Positions 7,848 to 15,049 of a stretch of 18,324 bases of DNA are shown piece after piece; within the stretch, counting starts at the first letter, position 1; each line of letters begins with the position of its first letter. The notes under the pieces were generated by a model, which saw only the letters and a list, made by a program, of their open reading frames with translations, made no database searches and was not told the origin of the DNA. The position numbers and the translations under genes are program-made. The stretch covers positions 1-18,324 of the forward strand of contig JBMHDH010000077.1 of assembly GCA_049889495.1 (NCBI GenBank), written 5' to 3'. Source of the DNA: UBA685 sp049889495 (lineage in GTDB: Bacteria > Pseudomonadota > Alphaproteobacteria > Puniceispirillales > Puniceispirillaceae).

Positions 7848-8679
7848 GCCCAACCATTTGGCGTTGCGTGCCAAGCCCTTCGATCCATAATTCCATCACA
7901 TCCCCTTCTTTTAAATAAACAGGCTCAGGCTTCATGCCCATGCCGACACCAGGCGGGGTGCCTGTTATAATCACATCACCAGGATGCAAGGTCATTAACT
8001 GCGAGAGATGCGAGACAATCTGTGCCACCGTGAATATCATTTTTGAGGTATTGCCATTTTGCCGAACCTCACCATTCACAGACAATCCCAAATTAAGGTT
8101 TTGCGGATCTGGCACCTCATCAGATGTGACAAGATAAGGGCCAATGGGGCCAAATGTGTCACATGATTTGCCCTTTGTCCACGTACCTGACAGATGCAAT
8201 TGATAGTTCCTCTCAGAGACATCATTTGCCACAAAATAACCAGCGACATAATCCAATGCCTCATCGTCAGAGACATATTTACAAGGCTTGCCGATCACAA
8301 GACCCAATTCCACTTCCCAATCTGTACGCGTCGAACCGCGCGGCAACATTACCTGATCATTGGGACCAATCACAGCCGAGGTTGCTTTCATAAATAAAAT
8401 CGGATGTTTGGGAATTTTTCCGCCTGTCTCTGCGGCATGATCAGAATAATTCAGGCCAATACACATGAATTTGCCGATATTGCCAACACATGGCCCAAAC
8501 CGATCAGCCGCCACAACAGGCAAATCATCAATCACAAGATCTTGTAATTTTGGCAAATCATGGGCCAACATCGGACCATCAATATCACGCACCACATCCG
8601 ACAGGTCACGCACTTGCCCCTGCTGATCCAAGATACCAGGCTTTTCTTGGCCTGTTTCACCATATCGAACAAATTTCAT
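7837..8679 (-). CDS. Fumarylacetoacetate hydrolase (FAH) family protein
   Basis: A soluble hydrolase/hydratase of the FAH superfamily, 280 residues from the chosen start. Visible motifs: IGLNYSDHAAE (73-84) with the His81/Glu84 pair typical of the FAHD catalytic lid, DWEVELGLVIG (120-130) with metal-ligand glutamates 122 and 124, ANDVSER (151-157) with Asp153 as third ligand, and GTPPGVG (240-246). This subgroup includes enzymes called ureidoglycolate lyase-like and 2,4-diketo-3-deoxy-L-rhamnonate/fuconate hydrolases. I favour a 2-keto acid or diketo-sugar-acid hydrolase, because a hydroxyacid dehydrogenase follows on the same strand. The frame stays open for 31 more codons upstream, but ATG at 8677-8679 begins the conserved MKFVRYG sequence and has an AGGAG site (8687-8691) seven bases away, so the shorter start is chosen. 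Confidence 0.88.
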   Translation of the reverse strand: MKFVRYGETGQEKPGILDQQGQVRDLSDVVRDIDGPMLAHDLPKLQDLVIDDLPVVAADRFGPCVGNIGKFMCIGLNYSDHAAETGGKIPKHPILFMKATSAVIGPNDQVMLPRGSTRTDWEVELGLVIGKPCKYVSDDEALDYVAGYFVANDVSERNYQLHLSGTWTKGKSCDTFGPIGPYLVTSDEVPDPQNLNLGLSVNGEVRQNGNTSKMIFTVAQIVSHLSQLMTLHPGDVIITGTPPGVGMGMKPEPVYLKEGDVMELWIEGLGTQRQMVGQDR

Positions 8680-8724
8680 AAATACGCTCCTGATTTTTGC
8701 GGCTGAGCCATGACAAATTGAGAC

Positions 8725-8751
8725 ATTATAAATATAGCACCAATTATGGTG
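8725..8751 (-). promoter_or_regulatory. Promoter -10 and candidate operator of the FAH gene
   Basis: Minus strand: a perfect -10 TATAAT at 8725-8730, 45 bases before the ATG. Directly upstream, an inverted repeat CACCA-N4-TGGTG (8738-8751) covers the spacer and part of the -35 position, where no good -35 hexamer is visible. That is a typical position for a repressor or activator operator. The cognate regulator is not evident. Confidence 0.4.
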
Positions 8752-8799
8752 GCCTATCGCCGATATTATCATTCAAATTGAGAAAGAAAACAAACCACA

Positions 8800-8815
8800 G
8801 TGAAAAACTTTTCAC
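8800..8815 (-). terminator. Putative terminator of the LysR gene
   Basis: A 16-base palindrome (GTGAAAA and TTTTCAC arms) lies 33 bases past the LysR stop. In the minus-strand transcript it is followed by a T-rich stretch (TGTGGTTTGTTTTCTTTC). The stem is AT-rich and the loop very short, so strength is uncertain. Confidence 0.45.
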
Positions 8816-8848
8816 CGCCCCTGACCCTCGCATCAGACACCCCCCTAT

Positions 8849-9736
8849 TCAGGCGGCATAATCTTCTAAGATCTCGATAAAGCGTCTGACCTTTAAAGGC
8901 GTGAATGTCTTTTCAGGATAGACCACATAAACGCCGCGATCTTCTGCTTGCTGAAAGTGAGGTAACAAAGGCACCAACGCCCCTTTTTCAATGGCTGATT
9001 GACAGATAAATTTTGGTAATAAGGCAACGCCAACACTTGCAATTGCCGCTTCTTTCATCATGCTTGCGCTATTGGCATAAAGCCGCGGTGACAAGCTCAC
9101 GCTCATGGTTTGACCGTGAACATCGCTAAAGGAAAACAGGCTAGGGCTGGCGGCATTTGAATAACAAATCATCGGCCAATGCGCCAAATCAGCGGGCGTT
9201 TCTGGCATGCCACGCTCAGCGAGCAAAGCGGGAGCGGCACATAATAATAGCTGAAAATCAGATATGCGTTTGGCGATTAATCCTGAATCTTCCAGCACCC
9301 CAATACGCACTACCAAATCATAGCCTTCTTCGATCAAATGCACCCGCTTATCATCAAAATCGACATCCACCACCACATCAGGATAGCGCGCCGCAAATTG
9401 CGCAAGCGGTTTTGCCAGATATTGTTCGCCATAAGACATCGGCACATTCAACCGCAGACGGCCAGACGGCGTTTCTTGATCTTGGGATAATTGATCAAGT
9501 ATTTCAGTAAAATAATCTCTGCTAGCATGCGCCACATCATATAATTTTAACGCCGCCTCTGTGGGGGTAACAATGCGTGTTGTGCGATGAAATAGGCGCA
9601 AATTCAGCCGTGTTTCCAGATTTTTGACATGTTTGCCAACCGCCGCCCCAGACATGCCCATCTTGCGCGCGGCTTCGGTAAAACTTCGGGTCTCTACAAT
9701 GGCGATAAAGACCTCAAATGATGTGTTTAACAACAT
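8849..9736 (-). CDS. LysR-family transcriptional regulator
   Basis: DNA-binding regulator. The N-terminal winged helix-turn-helix is plain (FEVFIAIVETRSFTEAARKM, then a recognition helix containing SGAAVGKHVKNLETRL, then LRLFHRTTRIVTPTEAA). The remaining approximately 200 residues form the usual co-inducer-binding domain, ending in a segment like the AaeR/DmlR subgroup. The frame starts ten codons earlier, but the ATG at 9734-9736 (MLLNTSFEVF) matches the normal LysR N-terminus and has GAGG at 9745-9748, so it is preferred, giving 295 residues. It is divergent from the azoreductase-pirin pair with a 121-bp shared region, which for LysR proteins usually means control of that pair and of its own gene. 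The inducer is likely a quinone or electrophile, by analogy only. Confidence 0.9.
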   Translation of the reverse strand: MLLNTSFEVFIAIVETRSFTEAARKMGMSGAAVGKHVKNLETRLNLRLFHRTTRIVTPTEAALKLYDVAHASRDYFTEILDQLSQDQETPSGRLRLNVPMSYGEQYLAKPLAQFAARYPDVVVDVDFDDKRVHLIEEGYDLVVRIGVLEDSGLIAKRISDFQLLLCAAPALLAERGMPETPADLAHWPMICYSNAASPSLFSFSDVHGQTMSVSLSPRLYANSASMMKEAAIASVGVALLPKFICQSAIEKGALVPLLPHFQQAEDRGVYVVYPEKTFTPLKVRRFIEILEDYAA

Positions 9737-9857
9737 ATTGTAAACCTCAAGTTTATTATAATTCAACCAGAATGCTATTTATAAATTAAACTGTCAAATC
9801 TATCTTGAGGGTCAGAACATAAGAACATAAACAAGACCATAAAAAGGACGCCGCCTG
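9737..9857. promoter_or_regulatory. Divergent LysR-azoR control region
   Basis: AT-rich 121-bp gap. For lysR (minus) there is a perfect -35 TTGACA at 9792-9797 and a weak -10 CATTCT at 9769-9774, spaced 17 bp. An interrupted palindrome GTTTATTATAATTCAAC (9751-9767) contains the T-N11-A pattern of LysR boxes and lies just downstream of that -10, suggesting autorepression. For azoR (plus) a weak pair, TTTATA at 9778-9783 and TATCTT at 9801-9806, is possible. Confidence 0.4.
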
Positions 9858-10499
9858 ATGACCAAACTACTTATTCTTGAAACCTCCGCGCGCCAATCCT
9901 CTATCTCAACAAGCTTGGCACATGATTTTGCAGATCGCCTTGCCAGCCATGATGACAGGCTTGAAGTGATCAGACGCGTATTATCATCTGATCAGCAACC
10001 GAACCTTGATGAAGCAATGACAACCGCCTTGCGCGCAGGTGTTGAAACCCCCACAGATGCACAACAAGCCGCAATCAGCCACTCTGATACGTTAATTGCG
10101 GAATTGCAAACTGCCGATATGATTGTGATTGCTGCCCCAATGCATAATTTCACCATCTCAGCACAAATGAGAACATGGCTTGATTATGTGACCCGCCCTG
10201 GCAAAACATTTGGCTATACCGAACAAGGGCCACAAGGCCTATTGGCAGACAAGCCTGTCTATATTTTCTCAACACGCGGCGGCCACTATGGTGACGGCTC
10301 TCTTGATGCGCCAAACCCTTATGATTTCCAAACGGGTTATTTACGTCATATTTTGGGCTTTATCGGCCTGAAATCAGTCCATATTATCGCCGCCAACGGC
10401 ATGGATATGGGCGAAGAGAACAAAGCAAAAGGGCTGGCAAATGCCAAAGCAAAGACCGATACGCTTATCGCATCGTATCTATCAGATAAAGCTGCCTAA
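9858..10499 (+). CDS. azoR: FMN-dependent NADH:quinone/azo reductase
   Basis: Flavodoxin-fold reductase that passes two electrons from NADH via FMN to quinones or azo compounds, limiting redox cycling. Matches to the AzoR family: ETSARQSSISTSLAHDFADRL at 8-28 (phosphate-binding loop for FMN), APMHNFTISAQMRTWLDYVTR at 93-113, GKTFGYTEQGPQGLL at 115-129, and STRGGHYG at 138-145 (flavin contact). The length of 213 residues is close to the usual 200. The ATG has AAGGA at nine bases. It is the first of a two-gene unit with the pirin gene 23 bp downstream and is divergent from a LysR gene, a common layout for quinone-responsive detoxification. Confidence 0.92.
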   Translation: MTKLLILETSARQSSISTSLAHDFADRLASHDDRLEVIRRVLSSDQQPNLDEAMTTALRAGVETPTDAQQAAISHSDTLIAELQTADMIVIAAPMHNFTISAQMRTWLDYVTRPGKTFGYTEQGPQGLLADKPVYIFSTRGGHYGDGSLDAPNPYDFQTGYLRHILGFIGLKSVHIIAANGMDMGEENKAKGLANAKAKTDTLIASYLSDKAA

Positions 10500-10522
10500 G
10501 ATAGGGTTTCAGGAGAGATAAG

Positions 10523-11227
10523 ATGATTAAACATTATGACTTTGACAGCCTTGGCGGTGCCAATCATGGTTGGCTTAACGCCAAACATCATTTCAGCTTT
10601 GCCAATTATTTTGATCCCAAAAAGCTAAGCCATGGCGAATTATTGGTCATTAATGATGACAGAATTGCCCCGCATACAGGCTTTGATACCCATCCGCACC
10701 GCGATATGGAAATCATCACCTATGTCCGTGAAGGGGCCATCACCCATAAAGATAATAAAGGCAATAAGGGGCGCACCACCGCAGGAAATGTACAGGTAAT
10801 GTCTGCTGGCACTGGCATTTTTCATTCTGAATATAATCTAGAAGATGAAGAGACCAACATTTATCAAATCTGGATTATGCCAAATAAAAAAGCCATAACC
10901 CCACGATGGGATACTGCCGAATTCCCGAAACAACCAGCAGATGATGCGCTATCTTTGCTTGTGTCAGGTGATGGCACAGCCCCGCTTGAAATTCAGCAAG
11001 ATGCGCGCATTTACGCTGGCACCTTGACGCAAGGCACAAATCTTATTCACAAAATCAAAGGGCTTGCCTATCTGTTGGTATCACAAGGGCAAATCACAGT
11101 GGATGGCATGACTGGTCATAAGGGAGATGGGTTTGCGATCTCACAGCAAGATAACATCACGATCACTGCCACCAAAAATGCTGAAATTTTGGTGATTGAG
11201 GTACCTGGCAAACAAAAAGCCAGATAA
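10523..11227 (+). CDS. Pirin-family bicupin (YhhW-like)
   Basis: Two-cupin cytosolic protein. The N-terminal cupin carries the metal set His57, His59 (THPHRDMEI), His101 and Glu103 (GTGIFHSEYN), as in E. coli YhhW, which has in vitro quercetin 2,3-dioxygenase activity. The C-terminal half (about 135-234) is the second, metal-free cupin. The length of 234 matches YhhW (231). An AGGAGA site precedes the ATG. Pairing with azoR under a LysR gene supports a role in quinone or electrophile handling; the true physiological substrate of such pirins is unknown. Confidence 0.92.
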   Translation: MIKHYDFDSLGGANHGWLNAKHHFSFANYFDPKKLSHGELLVINDDRIAPHTGFDTHPHRDMEIITYVREGAITHKDNKGNKGRTTAGNVQVMSAGTGIFHSEYNLEDEETNIYQIWIMPNKKAITPRWDTAEFPKQPADDALSLLVSGDGTAPLEIQQDARIYAGTLTQGTNLIHKIKGLAYLLVSQGQITVDGMTGHKGDGFAISQQDNITITATKNAEILVIEVPGKQKAR

Positions 11228-11255
11228 GCCAGATAACGGCATGATGCATAAAAAA

Positions 11256-11281
11256 CGCCAGCCCTATACAGGCTGGTTGTT
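11256..11281. terminator. Hairpin terminator after the pirin gene
   Basis: A 6-bp GC-rich stem (CCAGCC 11258-11263, GGCTGG 11271-11276) with a 7-nt loop lies 30 bases past the pirin stop and is followed by TTGTTAATT. The minus-strand form has a better T tract (from the A run at 11250-11255). Confidence 0.6.
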
Positions 11282-11442
11282 AATTCAATCAGCCACATTT
11301 CCTTGGTATTTGCGATAAACCTTTGCCCTGCTGCTTTTTTATGTGTCATAGCGGTAATAGGGATGGCTGCCACGTCCCTGACATCGACAAATCCGAGATG
11401 CAAATTCGCCGCCGCTGGCACTTTGCCAACAAGAATCTGGCT
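11263..11442 (-). pseudogene. Remnant of an NAD-dependent epimerase/dihydroflavonol-reductase gene
   Basis: One minus-strand frame encodes a convincing internal-to-late segment of an extended-SDR protein: ILVGKVPAAANLHLGFVDVR, then DVA..AMTHKKAAGQRFIA and MWLIEL. In intact relatives the VDVRDVA..H..AM....A.GQRFI block is the hallmark of the C-terminal substrate domain. Here the frame is cut by a stop (TAA at 11446-11448) just before the segment, the usual His after DVA is lost, and downstream codons turn into unrelated sequence through the hairpin and into the pirin gene's antisense. No Rossmann start or catalytic Tyr-x3-Lys is left. About 60 codons remain of a gene that should be about 300. 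Confidence 0.65.
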
Positions 11443-11509
11443 GTTTTAGCAGAGCTATTTCTGAAACATTTCACCTCATAACATCACCCAATATCGCAAC
11501 AGAAAAACC

Positions 11510-11524
11510 GCCTAACTTTTAGGC
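11510..11524. other. Hairpin upstream of the PEPC-like gene
   Basis: GCCTAA-CTT-TTAGGC, a perfect 6-bp stem. Read on the minus strand it is followed by GGTTTTTCTG, like a terminator, but no minus-strand gene precedes it except the decayed epimerase remnant on its far side. It may be a relic or part of the PEPC control region. Confidence 0.4.
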
Positions 11525-11534
11525 ACATCCCATT

Positions 11535-11578
11535 TATAATGTCGCATTCTCGACAATTAAGGCCCTTTCTGCTATGAA
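11535..11578 (+). promoter_or_regulatory. Candidate promoters of the PEPC-like gene
   Basis: Two options. The better spaced is TCGACA (11550-11555), 17 bp, TATGAA (11573-11578), five and four of six consensus bases, starting transcription near 11585. A perfect TATAAT at 11535-11540 also exists but has no recognisable -35. Confidence 0.4.
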
Positions 11579-11580
11579 AA

Positions 11581-11612
11581 GCACAGATTTTTGACTGCAC
11601 AGATTTTTGACT
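11581..11612. repeat. Perfect 16-bp tandem duplication in the PEPC leader
   Basis: GCACAGATTTTTGACT occurs twice back to back (11581-11596, 11597-11612), ending about ten bases before the Shine-Dalgarno. It probably arose by replication slippage and could vary in copy number between strains. Confidence 0.9.
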
Positions 11613-11633
11613 GCGCTGGGGGAAGGATTTTTC

Positions 11634-14402
11634 ATGTCTTTAGAATCACGTTTGATACAACAGCTTAATACCTTGCGAGGCCAAGGCATGAAGATGGCTG
11701 AGATCAACCCAGTTGCCGCGCTCGGCGATGAAATTTCAGATCATTTAGCCAAAGGCGAAATCACATCTGATCAGCTGAATGATATGCTTGACAGATTGTC
11801 TGCTGATTTATGGCAATCCATGACAAAGCGTCTTGCGACACAAACAGGGGCCACGGATCAAGTAGCGTTAGATTTATCTTCGCTATTGGCAAAACATGAT
11901 TGCACAAAGATGATTTACCGCGCGGTATTCACCGCCCATCCTGTCTTTGCCCTGACCAAAGAAGCATCTGATGCGCTCTGTCATTCGGCAACCAACTTTG
12001 CGCAAACAGGTAAAGCTGCGCCAATGCCGCAAGATGCCTTTGCAACACGCGCCTCAGTCAGCCTTCAGCAAGAACATGATGAAGCCATGCAGGCCTTAAC
12101 GCGGGCCCGCGATGCGATCACCAAGATCAACCAGCAAATCATCACTTTTAATAAAGACACCAAACCAGATAGCTGGCGTGAAAGCGTGCCGCATATGCTC
12201 GGTGTATCAACATGGGTTGGCTATGATCTTGATGGACGCACCGATATCACTTGGTCACAATCAATCGCGCTTCGCTTGCATGAAAAAGTCAAAGCCTTGC
12301 ATCGTTATAAAACACATCTTGAGATGATTGATACAAAAGATGTCCGTGTTATTTGTGAAGGATTGCAAGCTGAAATAACAGCAACCACAAAAGATTATCA
12401 GGCCTTTTTATCTTTAGCAGATAGCCAAGATGGGCTGGCAGAAACATCCAATGCCCTGACTGAACGAAAGGGCAAAATGACATCCCCTTTTGCTTTGTCA
12501 GACGAGATCCATAATCTTGCGAAAAATGCAGATGATGATGACATTGCCACACAGCTTATGCTGGTCGCAGCCGATATCAAAGCACATGGCTTTGGCATGG
12601 GCGAGATGCATTTGCGCATTAACGCGGTACAATTGCGAAATGCGATGCGGTCTGTCGATGGGCGTGCGACCTCATCATCAGATGGTGCCATATCTAACCG
12701 CCAATTGATTGACAGGCTGGCATCACGCATCCAATCAGAGACGCCGTGGCACATAAATTTTGCCACTGTTGATAAAGAGGCCGCAACCGCCAGACGCCAA
12801 TTGATGGTTGCAACGCAAATCTTGAAACATATTGATGAAGATATGCCGATTAGGCTTTTGATTGCCGAATGCGAAAAGCCAATCACCTATATGATTGCGC
12901 TGTATTTGGCGCATAAATTCGGCATTGCAGATAAGCTTGATATCTCCCCCTTATTCGAGACAACCTTTGGCCTTGAACATGGCGTGCAGATGATGACACA
13001 GCTGCTTGGTTTTGCGCCTGTGCAAGGCTATATCCGCCAGCGCAAACGTCTTGCCATCCAAGCAGGCTTTTCAGATGCTGGACGCTTTATGGGGCAAATC
13101 GCCGCTAATTTGGCGATTGAGCGTCTGCAAATTAAGCTGGCAAGCCTTTGCAGCTCTATGTTTGGCAGTGATGTGGAATTATTAATTTTCAACACCCATG
13201 GTGAATCTATGGGGCGCGGCTGTGCCAGACCAACCATTGAGGCACGCCAGAATTTCATCTTTACTCCCTTTTCACGCCATCATGCGGCCGAAATGGGTTG
13301 TGCCATTCATCACCAATCTAGTTTCCAAGGTGGTGATGGGTATCGTTTATTTGGCACAGATGTTTTGGCCTATGCCACCATGTGCTCTTTGCTTGCGGCT
13401 GAGACAAAAGCGCCATCACAAGAAGAGGTTAATGATACATTTTACGAAAATCGGGACTTTACGCTTGATCTGTTTTTGACCTTAAAAAATTGGCATGAAA
13501 CCTTGTTTAAAGACCCACAATATGGCGAATTGCTGGATGTGTTTGGGGCAAATCTTTTGCCAAAAACAGGGTCACGCCCTGCGAAACGCAAATTACAAGC
13601 AGGCCTTGAACGCCTAGACCCCTCAAAAATCAGGGCCATCCCTCATAATGCGATCTTGCAACAATTGGGCTATTTGGCGGTTGTGATCTCTGGCATGGGA
13701 AGCGCGGCCCATAATGATTTAGAACGTTTTATCGAAATCTATGAAGCCTCACCGCGCCTTCAGCAATGTATCGCGCATGTCTCAGAAGCCAAACAATTTG
13801 GCTCTTTAAATACCATGCTGGCTTATGGCCGATTGATGGATAATGGGTTTTGGATTGATAAGGCCTATCATGGTGCGCAACCAAGCAATCAGCGGGCATT
13901 CCGCCAAATTGCCACATTCCTGCGTAACCGCACCTCTGCGATGGCTGTGCGGCAAACTGTATGGCGGTTGCGTGAAGATTTGATTGATCTGTACCGTCTC
14001 ACCTCTGCCTTTGAAACAGGATCTGTGCGCACCACTGGTTATGATCGTGCAGAGCTTGATTTGATACAGGCGGTCAGAATTGCCGTGATCACAGATACCA
14101 TGATCAAAACATTCCAAGTGCCGCGCTTTACCGAATCCAATCGCTATAGCCAAAGTGATTTATATAATGCCGCATTGACACTTGATTTTGATTTGATTGA
14201 TCAAATTGTGCGAGATGAATTCCCCGCCGATGAGCCAAATGGCAATGATGTGACCATGTCAGAAGACGAAACCTATGCCCAATTATCTGAAATGTCCTAT
14301 GGTGATTTGTCAAAAAAGGTGCGCCTGCCTTTGGCAAATAATCATAAGCTGATTAAGAAAGTCACCCAGATGATCTCTGCCAATTATGGCGCACATGGTT
14401 AG
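11634..14402 (+). CDS. Divergent phosphoenolpyruvate carboxylase family protein
   Basis: A homologue, over its full 922 residues, of phosphoenolpyruvate carboxylase, the enzyme that makes oxaloacetate from PEP and bicarbonate. Landmarks (numbered from the chosen start): VFTAHPVF at 98-105 for the usual TAHPTE, catalytic His102; GVSTWVGYDLDGRTD at 190-204; DISPLFET at 436-443 with the Mg-type Glu442; GFSDAGR at 478-484 with Asp481; and FNTHGESMGRGCARP at 519-533 for HGRGGS.GRGG. The motif after His522 is two residues shorter, so the Arg corresponding to E. coli Arg581 seems absent, and the LR-D-RQ motif reads LRINAVQ. Catalysis may therefore be altered. ATG at 11634 has GGGGGAAGGA six bases upstream and beats the TTG at 11607. 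It is a stand-alone gene; an anaplerotic role is likely if active. Confidence 0.85.
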   Translation: MSLESRLIQQLNTLRGQGMKMAEINPVAALGDEISDHLAKGEITSDQLNDMLDRLSADLWQSMTKRLATQTGATDQVALDLSSLLAKHDCTKMIYRAVFTAHPVFALTKEASDALCHSATNFAQTGKAAPMPQDAFATRASVSLQQEHDEAMQALTRARDAITKINQQIITFNKDTKPDSWRESVPHMLGVSTWVGYDLDGRTDITWSQSIALRLHEKVKALHRYKTHLEMIDTKDVRVICEGLQAEITATTKDYQAFLSLADSQDGLAETSNALTERKGKMTSPFALSDEIHNLAKNADDDDIATQLMLVAADIKAHGFGMGEMHLRINAVQLRNAMRSVDGRATSSSDGAISNRQLIDRLASRIQSETPWHINFATVDKEAATARRQLMVATQILKHIDEDMPIRLLIAECEKPITYMIALYLAHKFGIADKLDISPLFETTFGLEHGVQMMTQLLGFAPVQGYIRQRKRLAIQAGFSDAGRFMGQIAANLAIERLQIKLASLCSSMFGSDVELLIFNTHGESMGRGCARPTIEARQNFIFTPFSRHHAAEMGCAIHHQSSFQGGDGYRLFGTDVLAYATMCSLLAAETKAPSQEEVNDTFYENRDFTLDLFLTLKNWHETLFKDPQYGELLDVFGANLLPKTGSRPAKRKLQAGLERLDPSKIRAIPHNAILQQLGYLAVVISGMGSAAHNDLERFIEIYEASPRLQQCIAHVSEAKQFGSLNTMLAYGRLMDNGFWIDKAYHGAQPSNQRAFRQIATFLRNRTSAMAVRQTVWRLREDLIDLYRLTSAFETGSVRTTGYDRAELDLIQAVRIAVITDTMIKTFQVPRFTESNRYSQSDLYNAALTLDFDLIDQIVRDEFPADEPNGNDVTMSEDETYAQLSEMSYGDLSKKVRLPLANNHKLIKKVTQMISANYGAHG

Positions 14403-14558
14403 GGGTTAAGGGATAAAATGCAAGGGGTTAGAGGCTAAGCATGAGATACCTCAGGCTATAAGACCGCTAGTCTGTTGTTTTGATTCACACAGCTAAAGAC
14501 TGACTTTGTGGTGCGTAAATTTGAGTCAGGTTCTACAGGTTTTCTGGACAAAGAACAA

Positions 14559-14831
14559 TTAACGAGCATTTCTCAATATCAACAAAACACACTCTTCATA
14601 TCTTTGAGTGCCAATATTAAAACCTAGCTCTATGCAAATTGTCCTTGCATTATTTGGTGCGGGCGTTGCCGGACGAGGCGTATAGCCGCTCGAACGGTGA
14701 CAGTGATAACCGCCTGTTTTTCTATTATTATGACATCCAGCAGCGTTCAAACCACCACCATGAGCCCAGCTTTCATAGGCTAAAACACTAACTAAGGCTA
14801 CTGGTAACAAAAGCAAAAAGATGCCTCTCAT
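14559..14831 (-). CDS. Small secreted YHYH-motif protein
   Basis: A 90-residue protein of unknown function. A signal peptide is clear: Met-Arg, a hydrophobic core to about residue 19, and a likely cut after SWA at 23. The mature part starts HGGGLNAAGCHNNRKTGGYH and continues CHR, the YHYH-type motif seen in small exported bacterial and phage-borne proteins; the His24, Cys33-His34 and Tyr42-His43-Cys44-His45 set could bind a metal. After a Pro-rich linker (51-60) comes CIELGFNIGTQRYEECVLLI, a two-cysteine tail found in many small exported proteins. GAGGT four bases before ATG supports the start. It stands alone between the convergent PEPC-like gene and a tRNA remnant. The 156 bp between it and the PEPC stop hold no gene, only a weak 4-bp stem at about 14463-14475. 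Confidence 0.75.
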   Translation of the reverse strand: MRGIFLLLLPVALVSVLAYESWAHGGGLNAAGCHNNRKTGGYHCHRSSGYTPRPATPAPNNARTICIELGFNIGTQRYEECVLLILRNAR

Positions 14832-15049
14832 TGTTACCTCTTATGACCCTATTGTGACAGAGCTAAGTACAGCCCTTTAATACCTATAACTGTGATTCCT
14901 GTCGGTAGATGCGTCAAGTGAGACTAAAGTATCATGCGTGATACGCAATATAGCGGCAAACATGAACAGCAGTTAAAACAACGAGGTTGTGACAAGCGTC
15001 TAAAGGCAGGATAACCTAGACAAAACAACGATTTAAAGAAGAATAAAGT
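14832..15049. other. Non-coding stretch with alternative hairpins
   Basis: No gene seen. At 14929-14944, GTATCA-TGCG-TGATAC is a perfect 6-bp hairpin. It overlaps TGCGT-GAT-ACGCA at 14935-14947, so the two structures exclude each other. A weak minus-strand promoter for the YHYH gene (CCGACA, 17 bp, TATTAA) may lie nearer its start. Otherwise the sequence shows no codon pattern like its neighbours. Confidence 0.45.

Noticed and set aside
8680..8772. Upstream start for the FAH-family gene
   Set aside because: It would add 31 residues unlike the family and translate across the TATAAT promoter and operator; the internal ATG has a good ribosome site.
11116..11421. A 101-residue minus-strand open frame as a real gene
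   Set aside because: Only its first third resembles a protein family; the rest runs through a hairpin and antisense to the pirin gene. It is better read as a pseudogene fragment.
11607..11633. TTG start for the PEPC-like gene
   Set aside because: It lies inside the tandem repeat and would translate the strong Shine-Dalgarno of the ATG at 11634.
12398..12886. A 162-residue minus-strand open frame inside the PEPC-like gene
   Set aside because: It is the antisense of conserved PEPC codons and shows no domain or upstream signal.
14400..14440. Direct repeats AGGGGTTA near the PEPC stop
   Set aside because: Two short imperfect copies in G-rich sequence; chance is a sufficient explanation and no third copy exists.
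14463..14475. Terminator for the PEPC-like gene (AGAC-CGCTA-GTCT)
   Set aside because: Only a 4-bp stem with an interrupted T stretch; too weak to call.
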